A DNA stretch of 64,000 nucleotides from Castor canadensis (taxonomy: Eukaryota > Chordata > Mammalia > Rodentia > Castoridae). Location: positions 174,551,146-174,615,145 of the forward strand of contig NC_133386.1 in assembly GCF_047511655.1 (NCBI RefSeq). Reading direction: 5' to 3'. The notes under the pieces were generated by a model. It saw nothing but the letters and a program-made list of their open reading frames with translations, was not told the origin of the DNA and ran no database searches. Below, one piece after another: positions 1 to 10,225 of this stretch; within the stretch, counting starts at the first letter, position 1, and each line of letters starts with the position of its first letter. The position numbers and the translations under genes were made by a program.

Positions 1-424
1 GCAGAAAAGTTTTCAAATTATGATCATCTTTCTTAATTATTAGTGTTATATCTTAATTGGATTATATTGCCAATAAATGAGATTTTTTTCATCTACTTAT
101 TTAAAGCTGGCATTGGGAAATACAGTTTCAGTTAGAGATATTTCAAGTGGCTTTCTTAGTAAAGATAATAACAGCCTTCCCACTCAGTAATTTCATTTTC
201 TGAATGCTTAATAGAAAAGGTTTTTTGAGCAGTAATTTTGTCAGTGTGTCTTTTTCAGCAAGTAGAATGGGACAAACACATGCTGAAAGTTCTGTCAGGA
301 GCAGGACTACATTTTTACTTCACCCATCTTGACAATTTCAGTTGACAACTCAGACTCTTGAGTAATAAAGGTTGTCATGAATGTTATTGAGAGGTACCTG
401 TGGTAAGTGTGTGATGTTAGCGAT
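1..424. other. Unannotated AT-rich sequence
   Basis: No gene, SINE or L1 homology is recognised here. The 78-codon minus-strand frame at 307-543 has no family resemblance and runs into an old MIR-like segment, so it is treated as chance. Confidence 0.5.
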
Positions 425-560
425 AAAGAGCAATAGCTAATACTTAATTTTGTGAGAATATTATGTGGAAAATGTTTTACATTTGTTAACTCACTCACTT
501 CTTGTGGCAACTGTAAGGAAAGGCCTATTTTCTCTTGTTTCATTACAAAGGAAACTGAGT
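425..560 (+). repeat. Old MIR-like SINE 3' segment
   Basis: The order of words (a 'thirds of TTAACTCACTCAC', then a short gap, then GAAACTGAG) matches the 3' half of mammalian MIR elements, which end with a conserved 'GATGAGGAAACTGAG'-like core. It is strongly diverged and the borders are approximate. It could also be another ancient repeat sharing this core. Confidence 0.4.
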
Positions 561-756
561 CTTATTATGTCCACACATTGAAGTTTCAAAGAATGACTTA
601 GTAGAGAAAGATTACAAAATATTTATTATAAATGTTTGAATAGCTAAAATAAACTGTGTTTATAATTAAAGAAAGTGACTATATGATTCATCAACTAGAA
701 AATAGCAATAAATATGTAGATACTTATGATAGAACAATAGAAATTCAACATTGAAA

Positions 757-890
757 TGTACAATTAGGGCTGGAGGAATGGCTCAGGTGGTAGAGCATCT
801 TCCCAGCAAGTGTGAAGCCCTGACTTCAAACCGCAGTACCATAAAAGAGAAAAAGAAGAAAGGTACATTTTAAAAAGAACTGTACAATTA
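757..890 (+). repeat. tRNA-derived ID-like SINE with 10-bp TSD
   Basis: The body from 767 starts GGGCTGG and continues with an A-box-like GGCTCAGGTGGTAGAGC and a B-box-like ACTTCAAACCGCAGTACC. It ends in an A-rich tail (about 841-880). A perfect direct repeat TGTACAATTA sits at 757-766 and 881-890, so both ends of the insertion are visible. These internal boxes are RNA polymerase III promoter remnants; the unit is a retroposed SINE and not a tRNA gene. Insertion would have used L1 machinery in trans. Confidence 0.9.
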
Positions 891-2713
891 ATGAAGTGAA
901 AAATTCACTAGTGGGCTCAAAAATAGACTTGAGTTAGCACTGTCCTTTCTGCTCTTATGGTTTGCCCAGAATTTCCCCACAATGTTTCTTTCTACCTTGT
1001 CATATCTTTGAATCAATATCATGTCCCCTCATAATCCACATGTAGCTGGATTTTGTTATTCTGTCCTCTATGACAAACTGTACATTTTGACTGGAATGTG
1101 TAGCTCAGCCATACTTAATGTAATTAATTATATAGTTGTATTTATAGGTGCCATTACATTTTTTCTGTTAATATTTTAAATTATTTTCTAAAAACTATTC
1201 TCATTTGTTCTAATATTAGAACATGTATATTAATTTACCATAATGTACTTCATTGAGTAATTATGAATTAAATCCTATAAGGATGAGGAATTTGCTGCAG
1301 TGGAAGTCAATTTATATCCCATATTTTATGTCATTATTGCAATATTTGTCTTATCCATGCTAAAACTGAATAATGTTACATTCTTTTTCTTATAATAGTT
1401 GTTCTTTAATGACAGATTTTTAAAATGATATTATTTAAACAAAATACAATATGCTTATTATAAAAAATGAATGTATGTAAAAATAAGATAATGAAATCCA
1501 TGTAAAATTATACTGAAAAGGAAAGGACACGTAAGAGTAATACAGGGCATGAATTTGTTCAAAGTACATTATGTGCATGTGTGGAAATAACACATACAAT
1601 TAATATACATTAATACAGAAGAAAATACATGGAAAGAAAAGCAACAAACATGGAAATGCAGGACTGTGTCTGTGCAGTTGAAAAGAAAAAAAGAACATCG
1701 TGTCATATTCTTATTAATGTTGTATCTAATATTATTTTAAAGAAATTAAGAAAAGAGAATATAGATGTTAATACAGGCTTTTATGCCTACGTATTCACAA
1801 TTTTTAGCACTCTTCCTAAGGCAGGATAGATAGATGGGAAAAACAGAGAAATTATATTATTTTGTTAAATATTTAAAGGACAAGACTCTGACATTGGAAC
1901 AATGTCAATAGCTGCTGGAGAGCCAGAGCAGCTAGCCCCCACCCATCTCCTTTCAGATGCTAAGTTATAGGAACTGGGAGACATAAAGGTGCTACTTGCT
2001 TCTGCTTTCCTCTTTAAGGAGTTAACAAGCTGCAAGGATCCTTGAATGAGTATATGAGAAGGCTTGTCTGGCAAGCCTTTTCCTGTGGTGTTCTTACTGT
2101 TCCTGTGGTAGGTTTAGATAACATTTCCATATTTTGCAATAATAAGATGTACCAATCTTGGGCACTCAGAATCATTATCTAATGGTTAGGGTTACGGTTG
2201 CTAGACTTCTTGTTCTTCTTTTTTTTTTAGGTTTTAGCAAGGATTTATTTTAATTTAACAGGACAAAGTACAGATGGGGTGGAGCGGGGCAGGGGATTGC
2301 AAGAAAGAGAGAGAAACATTTCCTGCCCTCATGCAGGAAATGGGAGCAAAGACTCCAGGGTTGCTAAACTTCTAATGACACGGAATCTTCCAATCAAGGA
2401 AAGTATAAAATCAGATACTGAATCACCTTTTTGAGTGTTTGCTGCCATTTCTTTCCTGAGGAACAGGATATGTTTCTCTCTCTTTTTCTCTCCCCTCCCC
2501 TCATCTTATCTACTCCTTGTTGTGAGACAAGTTAAAATGCTTTTCATGTTTGTGGTTTTCAAGGACTTGTGATTTTGCATGGAAACTGGAAAGGTGACTG
2601 GGAAGCTAAGCAAGCCTTCTCCTCCTTGTCCTCTGCTGACATTCTTTTTTACCTATAGGTTTAGTTTATTATGCTATTTTCTGTTCATCTGAAGGGAATC
2701 CTGAAGAATTACC
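891..2713. other. Unannotated unique sequence
   Basis: AT-rich DNA with short chance frames only (66 codons at 1629-1829 plus strand, 69 codons at 1865-2074 minus strand). Neither resembles a protein I recognise. A T-run at 2219-2228 followed by mixed sequence has no identifiable repeat body. Confidence 0.5.
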
Positions 2714-2922
2714 TGAAGGAGTCAAGCATGATGACACGTTTGTAATCCAGCTAACTCCAGGGACATAAGAAGAAGAAGGATCCCAACTTTGAGACCAGTC
2801 TGGGCAAAGGTAGCAGTGAGACCCTGTCTCAAAACAAAATAAAAAAAGACCTAGGGGCCTAACTAAGGTGATAGAATGGTTCAATCCCCAGCACTGTGAA
2901 AAAAAAAAAAAAATGAAGGAGT
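2714..2922 (+). repeat. Composite B1-ID type SINE with 9-bp TSD
   Basis: The left half (about 2723-2850) has the 7SL/B1-like order 'GTAATCCAGCTA ... GAGACCAGTCTGGGCAA ... GAGACCCTGTCTC'. The right half is a degraded ID-like unit ending in CAATCCCCAGCACTGTG and a poly-A run at 2899-2913. The direct repeat TGAAGGAGT at 2714-2722 and 2914-2922 marks the insertion. Fusion of a 7SL-type and a tRNA-type unit is a known rodent SINE architecture. Confidence 0.85.
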
Positions 2923-3657
2923 TGTTAGTGGTAATTTCACTCAGCTTTCACTTTTCTGGGAATGACTTAAGTTGGTTTTTAATTTTGAAAGACAGTTTTG
3001 GTAAACACAGAATACTTGCTGTAAGTGTCTTTCTTTCATCAGTATGAACATGCCATTCTAGTGTCTTCTAATTATCCTTGTTTCTGTGGAGAAGTCACTT
3101 GATAATCATGATGTTACTCTTCTGTGTTATTTTTTCTCCTTCAGATATTATTTATATATTTTTGTCTCTGGCTTTCAGTATATTGACCATGATGTGTCTA
3201 AGTGGATGTCTGTTTGTATTTATCCTTCTTGGGGTTCAAAGGCCTTTTTAAATCTTGGATTAATATATTTCAGAAAATTTTTGAAATGTTTGGTCATTAG
3301 TTATGTGCGTTTCTTCCCCTTTATCTCTCACCAAAACAAATCTGTACCTGGAGCGGCAATTCTGGTTTTCACAGTAGAACCTGCACTGGAAAGCTGCCAT
3401 TCTGACCACATAAACTGAGTGTGGGGGTGGGGAGCAGACCAAGGCAGGAAGACCAATAAGTGACCATTGTTTTTATTCAAATCGACCAGATTTTGATGAA
3501 TAAATGCTTCTTGGTGTTCGATTTACTTTTGGTTGTTTTCCAGACTCCTAAAACCATTGTTTTTAGGAATTTTGTGCTGTTTTACTTTTATTTTTATGGG
3601 ATTTTTTTTCTTTTCTTTTCTATTTTTTAAATTTTTTCTTTTGAATTTTATCATCAA
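2923..3657. other. Unannotated unique sequence
   Basis: The 110-codon plus frame at 3086-3418 and its 60-codon antisense partner show no recognisable domain. The 3590-3657 part is T-rich and may be a degraded extension of the poly-T end of the adjacent antisense L1. No feature can be supported. Confidence 0.45.
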
Positions 3658-4118
3658 TTTTTTTTTTCCCTTTATGGTTGTGCTGTGTGGGGGTACACTG
3701 TGGCATCTGCAAAGGCACTTACAATGTATCAACTGTATCATCCTTGAATTCACTCCCTCCACCTCTGCCCTTTATCCTCCCCCTCATTCATGGAATAGTT
3801 AAAATTGGTATCATTATTGAATTTACATGCATGTGTACACACTTTTTGCACTATATTCACCCTCCTACCCCCTTTCCCGGCCTCCTCCCCACCACCACTG
3901 GTGCCAGCGCTCCCCACTGGGCAGGACCTGTTCCATCCTCTTGTCCTCTGATTTTGAAGAAGAGGAAAGAGAACAAGAACATCAAGACATTTTGTTTGTT
4001 TGAGATAAAAGTAGCTACACAGGAAGTTTCCTTGTGGTATTTCCATGTATATATGTGTTATTCCCCAAATTTGTTTAGCTCCTCTAATTATCTACATTCT
4101 ACTTTAATGCTTTTCTTA
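3658..4118 (-). mobile_element. LINE-1 3' UTR fragment, 5'-truncated, antisense
   Basis: On the plus strand this begins with a poly-T run, the complement of a poly-A tail. It then shows a series of words shared with the L1-D 3' UTR at 56,828-57,300: GTGGGGGTA, ACTGTGGCAT/TTGTGGCAT, CTTACAATgTATCA, CTTGAATTCA, ACATGTGTACACA, GCACTATATTCACC and TTTCCTTGTG. It contains no ORF2 sequence, so the copy is cut off within the UTR near 4118. The open frames here (for example 3678-4181 plus strand) are UTR noise. Confidence 0.85.
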
Positions 4119-4616
4119 TGTTTTTTTTTTAAACTTTGTCCCTTTATAGACACGCACAGGTCATATGCTTTTGCATTATAATAAGAATAAAATAGATATT
4201 TCTGGTATTCATTATAATGAGAATAAAAATTGATATTTCTGATACTTCCTTTGTGTTTTCTATATAATTTTATTTCTATATTTTTGCCTCATCTTGTCAT
4301 GTGAACATTCTATCTTTTTGGTAACTTATTTTTTGAACTTCCAAATTCATTCTCTGCGGTGGTTAGATTTATGCAGAATAAACTTTGCCAGTAAAAATAC
4401 TATGTAATTTATAGCTATAAAAATACTAATGATTATAAATGTGAGTAAATAGTGATAAATATTGTAAAGTTTTTTCAAAATCATATTATGGTGGGATTAA
4501 CTTTAACATGTGTTTTATTTTTACAAAATGTATGTATCACATTGGTCATTAGAATGATCACCAAAAGGAAACCATGATTTTGCACTAAAACCAATGAACT
4601 AAAGATTTAAAATATT
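4119..4616. other. Unannotated AT-rich sequence
   Basis: Only low-complexity AT-rich DNA is seen, including a local near-duplication (ATAATAAGAATAAAATAGATATTTCTG then ATAATGAGAATAAAAATTGATATTTCTG, broken here for reading) around 4179-4240. No gene or repeat body is recognised. Confidence 0.4.
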
Positions 4617-4855
4617 AAGATTCCAAAATGTGGGACTGGGAATACATATGGCTGTAGTCCCAGCTATTCATGGGGTGGAGGTGGAGGACTGCAGTTTGAG
4701 GTTTACCCTGGCAAAGCTATTGCAAAACCCTATCTGAAAAATGAACTAAGAACAAAAGGACTGAAGGTGTGGCTCAAGTGGTAGAGTGCTTGCCTAGTAA
4801 ATATTAAACCCTCAGTTCAATCCTCCTACACCATTAAAAAAAAAGAATCCATAAT
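4617..4855 (+). repeat. Composite B1-ID type SINE with diverged TSD
   Basis: The left half (4630-4750) carries 'GTAGTCCCAGCTATTCA', then GGTTTACCCTGGCAAAG and AACCCTATCTGAAAAA, a 7SL/B1-like order. The right half (about 4758-4835) is ID-like: GGTGTGGCTCAAGTGGTAGAG, broken only by substitutions, then TCAGTTCAATCCTCC and poly-A. Flanks AAGATTCCAAAAT (4617-4629) and AAGAATCCATAAT (4843-4855) match at 11 of 13 positions, consistent with an older TSD. Confidence 0.85.
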
Positions 4856-4892
4856 ATACCTGATATTTTCACTAATAAAAATGTACACTTGA

Positions 4893-5235
4893 CTTTGTCT
4901 ATTCAGACCATGATAACAAAATGCCATAGATTGAGTGGCTCATAAAATTTATTTCTCATGGTTCAGGAGGCAGAATTCCAAGATCAAAGTGCTGATCGAT
5001 TCCGTCTGGAGAGGCACATTAGCTCATTGATGGCATTCTTCTTGCTATATAATCTCACATGTCGGAAGGGGAAAAGTATATCTCTTGGGTATCCTTCATG
5101 AGAGCATTTATCTCATTTATTGGGGCTCTGCTGCCATGACCAAATCACCTTTTCATGGTCCTACCCTTTGCTGCCATCACCTTTGGGGAGAGAATTTCAA
5201 CACATGATGTTAGGGGTAACATAACTATAACATAA
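4893..5235 (+). repeat. Ancient mammalian interspersed repeat, family not assigned
   Basis: The segment follows a widely distributed mammalian consensus: 'ACAAAATGCCATAGA', GTGGCT, TTTATTTCTCATGGTTC, CCAAGATCAAAGTGCTG, then TGACCAAATCACC and ATTTCAACACATGATGTTAGGGG. A second copy of the same family appears at 54,330-54,560. I do not assign a repeat name because I am not certain of it. No coding content. Confidence 0.6.
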
Positions 5236-5567
5236 CACTAACTAAAAATAATATCTACAATGATAATGAGTACCTGAAATATGTTGGATATTTACTGTTC
5301 ATAAATCACTTTATTCTTACAGGAACTCTGTAAGATTATTCTTATAACCCTAAAGGTGAGAAAATAAAAACTGATAAAATAGACAATGTCTCTAATGTCT
5401 TCTAAACTGAGAAGTAGAATAGAGAATCAAATTCAAAAACACAAGTCCAGGAGTCATACATACTGCAAATGACTGCCAATGAATGTAGGGACATTTGTTT
5501 ACTCCAAATATCTATGAAGACTTTCCACAAGTATTAATTAGCAATGAACATTGTTACACAAGACCAC
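5236..5567. other. Unannotated sequence with a possible MIR-like piece
   Basis: Around 5300-5420 there is a weak resemblance to the 3' part of MIR (ACTTTATTCTTACAGGAACTCTGTAAG, interrupted, then GGTGAGAAAATA and AAACTGAGAAGT). It is too diverged to call firmly. Confidence 0.3.
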
Positions 5568-5658
5568 TTTTTTTTCCTTTTCTTTTATGGTACTAAGGGG
5601 TTGAATTCAGGGCCTTGCATTTGCCAAGACTGCCACTTGAGCTGTGCTCTCTAGCCCA
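5568..5658 (-). repeat. ID-like SINE, antisense
   Basis: Read on the minus strand the unit begins GGGCTAGAGAGCACAG, continues with a B-box-like CTGAATTCAACCCC and ends TTAGTACCATAAAAGAAAAGG plus A-run (split motif). On the plus strand it therefore starts with poly-T. The A-box region is degraded and no clear TSD is visible. Confidence 0.7.
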
Positions 5659-8456
5659 TGACTCATTTTTTCTTGAATTAAATTCAGCACATACATTTGA
5701 AAGTCACTAGACTTGATTTATTTATTCAACAGTACTGCATTGTCATTGAGACATATACACAGAGTCAGAAAAGGTGAGATTTCTGAATCTCATGTCACAA
5801 TTTCAGAAGTAAGGCAAAGTGTCTGTCCAACTGATCCTATGGGAAACAGAATTGCTACTGGATGGAACCTATTGACACTGGTTGAAAATAGAAGGTCAGT
5901 AATTGTGAGTTGTTTTCTACTTCAGCTTTCTGCCTCTCTAAATTTCAAATAGTATTCTTACATAGTTCAAATTTCAAGTAACATTTCAGCTGATAACTAT
6001 TCCCTCAGCTTTCTAAATAGAAGGATAACTTTATGCTCTTGGGCAGATAAGCGGGATGGGTATGGTGAAGTACTTTTTCCTAATTTATTCCTTCCATTCT
6101 ACAATTCTCATATCCAAAATGCTAAGGGTATACTCACTTGAATAGCTCACGGAGCCAAAAACATCTTACAATTCTTACTGTGGTTACATTTGAAATTGTA
6201 AGAAAATCATTCTAATTTTTAATTGAGGTAGCTTGTGGCAAACACAATAAAACTTCAAAAATTATTAACATATTAGAGACAACTAAAACTAGATAAAATT
6301 TGCTTTTGTTCCTCATTCAGGATAAGAACAGGATTGCAAAATGTGTCTATGATACTTTCTTGAGCTAGTTGCATATCAGGATAAACATATACATTGTTTA
6401 ACCTATTTCACTGTAGTGTAGACATTTTCTCTCCCTTTGACATATTAAATCCTATTCAGAGAAAAGCAGTATGAAAAAGAACGAGAATGAGAATATGGCA
6501 ATTGGCATTTTCTTTAAACAGATATGCCAGAACTTAGACTGATGTAAAGTTATTGCTATAGTCCATGTGTGTTTTTTATTTTGGCTTACTAGCTTTTATT
6601 TTTCAAAACAACCACACAAGAATGGTAGTCTCTGCTCCAAACTTCACTTTACCATAGTTTAAATATAATGATTATAATGATTAAATAATCACTGGATATT
6701 AATTCAAATTTATTAGAAGAAAGAATGTGATTAATGGAGTTTCTATCAGACACCATCTACTGCTCAAGTCACTTGTGGCCAGGAGTGAGGCCACAACTGA
6801 TTGTGTTCTTAGAGAAGGTTTAGTAGAGGTTGACAGGGTCATCACCCTGTTTCTGTGACAATCCTAACACTGAAGTACATTATTGCAAAAGCACACATAA
6901 TATCAATTATCTATTCTACAACCAAATGTTCTATACTTTTAATTGAAAGATCATTTTTAAGTGAATGTTGCCAATGATGACTAAAGCTTTATCATAGACA
7001 CTTGTGTCTTTTATTTCTTTAAAATAAATCCACCTGGCTAGATTCAATTGATGGTCTAAGACCATCCATGGATGGTCTAATCTATTGACTCGCTACCAAC
7101 TTCTAAGTGTCTGCATTTATTTCACTGGCCATTTAGAAGAGTCAGAAAAATGAGAATCCATTTTTTTTTGCTTTGGTGGTTGATGTCCTTGTTATCTGTT
7201 TTTTACCTATCAATTATGTAAACAAACTACTTCCATCAGTGCACAATTAGAAGTCAGTAGGATGGGGGAGACCTCAGAAGTCCATCCACAAATGCTTTAT
7301 CTGAGCAGTAGTCCTTTCTCATGATTACCTAAGACAGACTTTTGACATGTGCTGTGGTTCTAGTGTGCTATAGGGATTAGGCAAAAGTGGTTTATAAAGA
7401 CGAGTGTGCAATTTTTAGCCTCCATAAAGCTATTCTAATGAGTTAGTCCCCTATGGTGTTCCAACTGTTTACACGGATAATCTTTGAAAAGGTGACTTGA
7501 TTTCAGAGTTGTTTTCCACTATTGAATTCTAGTTAAGGAAAACCAATGTTAGTATATGGTGGTATTAAAAAAGTTTAAAGATAATACTAGGATGAAGAGG
7601 GACTCTGGAAAACAATAAACTGCTCAGAAACATAACTGAAAATCCCAGATTCTTAATCCAGGGTGATCAAGTTTGCTGAAGTTCATTGTTCTCTAAGAGC
7701 ACTAGAAGGCTTCATAACCTATTTTCATACAAGTGCTTATACTACTTTTTCCACACTAGTCCTTGGTAAGAAATAAAATTATTGGACAGTAAGATTCTTT
7801 AAAGATAAAGACCTGTGTGAAAAGCTGTAATTAACCATGCAAAGTAACAAGATTAAAACTGAAAGGAAGGGTCAGCAATTAGGGAAAGGGAAATAGAAAA
7901 CAAAACAAGGAAATTTGTGTTTGAGTCCAGACTCCTCCCACCAAAGCTAGCGCTTTACCTCTGAGATGTTCTGAGACTACCTCTGCTTCACTGTTGTATC
8001 ATTTCCTTAGACACTGGTAAAGAGGCTAAAAGTTTCAGTTACATGGTGAGGATCAGAGGACAGTGGGCAGTAGGTATTTTAAATTGTGCCACACAGCTTG
8101 GAAGGTATATTTCATTAGAAATACACATTTAATATTAAGCATTCATTTAAGGGAGAGAGAAGGAGAGAGATAAACCAGGACTGTGGGTGTCATCCTGCCT
8201 CTATTTTGTGCGGAAAGCACATTCAAAATGCGCTGTGCCCTTATAAAATGGTGTCTTTCAAACAAAAAACTAAACTAACAGTGCAATTCAGATACTCAGC
8301 TAGAAGTAAAAATGCAGTCTTTCCAATCTCAAATGGCTCTACTTCAGCAGTTAGGATACTGATTCAAAGTGTTATGACTGATTTCTTGGGAGAAAATTCA
8401 ATTTCAACATCCTTTAAGCTTATATTCATGCAAACTTCTAGTGAGCAGTCATAAAA
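5659..8456. other. Unannotated unique sequence
   Basis: About 2.8 kb without a recognisable repeat or gene. Chance frames include 5713-5952 and 8206-8454 on the plus strand (79 and 82 codons); neither has a recognisable motif. A short palindrome at 7059-7078 is listed separately. Confidence 0.5.
7050..7080. repeat. 20-bp perfect palindrome with overlapping hairpin
   Basis: Positions 7059-7078 (AGACCATCCA then TGGATGGTCT) equal their own reverse complement. The upstream GATGGTCT (7050-7057) can instead pair with AGACCATC (7059-7066) across one base, so three copies of an 8-base arm compete for pairing. It is a small cruciform-prone site with no assigned role. Confidence 0.8.
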
Positions 8457-8572
8457 ATGCTAAGTCTCGGGCTGGCAGAGTGACTCAAGTGGTAGAACAC
8501 CTGGCTAGCAAGCATGAGACCCTGAGTTCAAACCCCAGCACCACAAAAAAAAAAAAAAAAATGCTAAGTCTC
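8457..8572 (+). repeat. tRNA-derived ID-like SINE with perfect 12-bp TSD
   Basis: The body starts GGGCTGGCAG at 8469, with A-box-like TGACTCAAGTGG and B-box-like GAGTTCAAACCCC, ending CAGCACCAC and a 17-base A-run to 8560. ATGCTAAGTCTC is repeated exactly at 8457-8468 and 8561-8572. The pure A-tail, perfect TSD and well-preserved boxes make this the youngest-looking SINE of the window. Confidence 0.93.
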
Positions 8573-10046
8573 CTGCATCTTGGTTAAAAGCATCCTACAA
8601 TAAAGTCATTGTTGACATTTGGTGTCTTATACATGAAAATGAAAAGTTTAGGAGGAAAGACCCTGGGGAGAGGTGATTCCGCTGTGTGGCAAAACCTCTC
8701 CAACCACACTCGGCAGCACAGTGTTTCCGTTCCATTTGCTTATCCACCTTACAGATTGCTTTCTTAGGATCTGAGGAAACTGTGCAGAAAAGTATGGAAA
8801 TAAAGCTGAAATGTGGTTTTTTTTTGATATGTCATGCTCTTCAAAGCATTAAAAATACACGTAGATTCATTTTCCTCTGCTCTGTTTGCATTTTATTTTC
8901 TATCTGAATGACTAGTTATTACAAATGTATGTGAACTATATTAGAAACTCCAGACGAGTTATTGCTGTTTGACTCTGAAAAGATCTTATTTCCAGTCTTA
9001 AAAAATTAAGAGTAGTAAATATATATTTTGACTGTTTCTTTAATATAGAGACAATGATATTTATTAATTTACTCTTCCTTTTTTTAACAATTGACAAAGC
9101 ATTCAAGGTAGAATTTAGAGGTCATAAGTTATTATTATTATTTTTTTTACTGGTCAACCAAGATGGAGAACTTATTCTCATTGATACAGAACTTTTTTCA
9201 CTATATCTTAATATTTAAGATTTTCAAAAGAAAAATTAGAAAACCAATTTGTGATTTAAAATAATATAAGTATGACAATTGTTCTAATGAATGTGGTCTA
9301 GATAACAATAAACAATTTAGTACAAGTTTATCTATAGTTAAAGGATAAAGAAATTATTTCCTACAGTAATGAACAAAATATATTTTACAGAGGAGATCTT
9401 TCAAGAATTTGATAGATAGTTTCATTAAAGGAAACAGAACTGGTGATTCTAGAGATTTGAGAAGTTTTAGGACTTTTGAGGAAGCATAATAATTTTTGGA
9501 GAGGAGGGATGAAGGATAGTTATTGCACAAGGTTAAAGAAATATCTAAAAGTTTGGTTTTAAACTCTGTTGCAGAAAGAGAAGATAATAAAAGACTGAAT
9601 TGATGACTATACCTAAATATTTGGTGGTAGATTTTTTTCCCATAGCATGAATTAAGTTTTAGAATAAGGGCCTCCTCACTGTCTTTATAACTTCCAAAGT
9701 TTTTAAGCACCAAATAATATATTTATGAAGTTCTGTGTTTTTTCTCTTTGGTTGTTAATTTATAAAAATTCACAACTTGTAATAACAATTGGTTAAAATA
9801 GTAGGTCACATAGAGCTTGTGTGTGTGTTTGTGAGTGATACAACTATGCACTTGTCTTCTGAATTCTACCACTAATTTATAGTCTATCTTTTGGGATCAT
9901 AACATTTATTCATATAGCTTTATCACCTATCATGGGTACATTTCTCTCATCCTTCTATATCTTCCAAAAAATCTACTCCTGAAGAAAGATAGAAATATCT
10001 ATTCCCGCTATGAATGAGACATTAAAATCTTTCTATTTTCTTATGT
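8573..10046. other. Unannotated unique sequence
   Basis: AT-rich. The 119-codon minus-strand frame at 9354-9713 is one of the longer non-L1 frames of the window. Its product is Leu/Ser/Lys-rich with no recognisable domain, there is no gene-like context, and I treat it as chance. Confidence 0.5.
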
Positions 10047-10225
10047 TTTTTATTATTGTTGCATTAAGCGTACTTTAACAAAAAGTTACATTAACAAAAG
10101 TTCTCACATTGTATCACAGTGGAATTCACCTCCTTCATCATTCTCCATTATCTCCCTTCCCATTCCTGGAAATGTTTCAACAGGTCTCATTTTCCCATTT
10201 ATATACATGTGTTCATAATATTCTT
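10047..10225 (-). mobile_element. LINE-1 3' UTR fragment, antisense, diverged
   Basis: The plus strand shares ordered words with the L1 3' UTRs at 3658 and 56,828: TTATTATTGTTG, TTCTCACATTGTATCA, GGAATTCACCTCC, CATTCCTGGAAATGTTTCAAC, broken here, AGGTCTCATTTTCCC and TACATGTGT. It is a short 5'-truncated and rather old copy. The 62-codon frame inside is not a gene. Confidence 0.7.

Noticed and set aside
3678-4181. 167-codon plus-strand frame
   Set aside because: It runs antisense through an L1 3' UTR that has homologues at 10,047 and 56,828; not a gene.
8469-8543. tRNA gene suggested by A-box and B-box-like motifs
   Set aside because: No cloverleaf-compatible acceptor stem, a poly-A tail and TSD are present, so it is a SINE. 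The same applies to the other ID-like copies.
9354-9713. 119-codon minus-strand open frame
   Set aside because: It has no recognisable domain, no splice or promoter context, and is Leu/Ser/Lys-rich as expected from AT-rich DNA. Length is compatible with chance over 64 kb in six frames.
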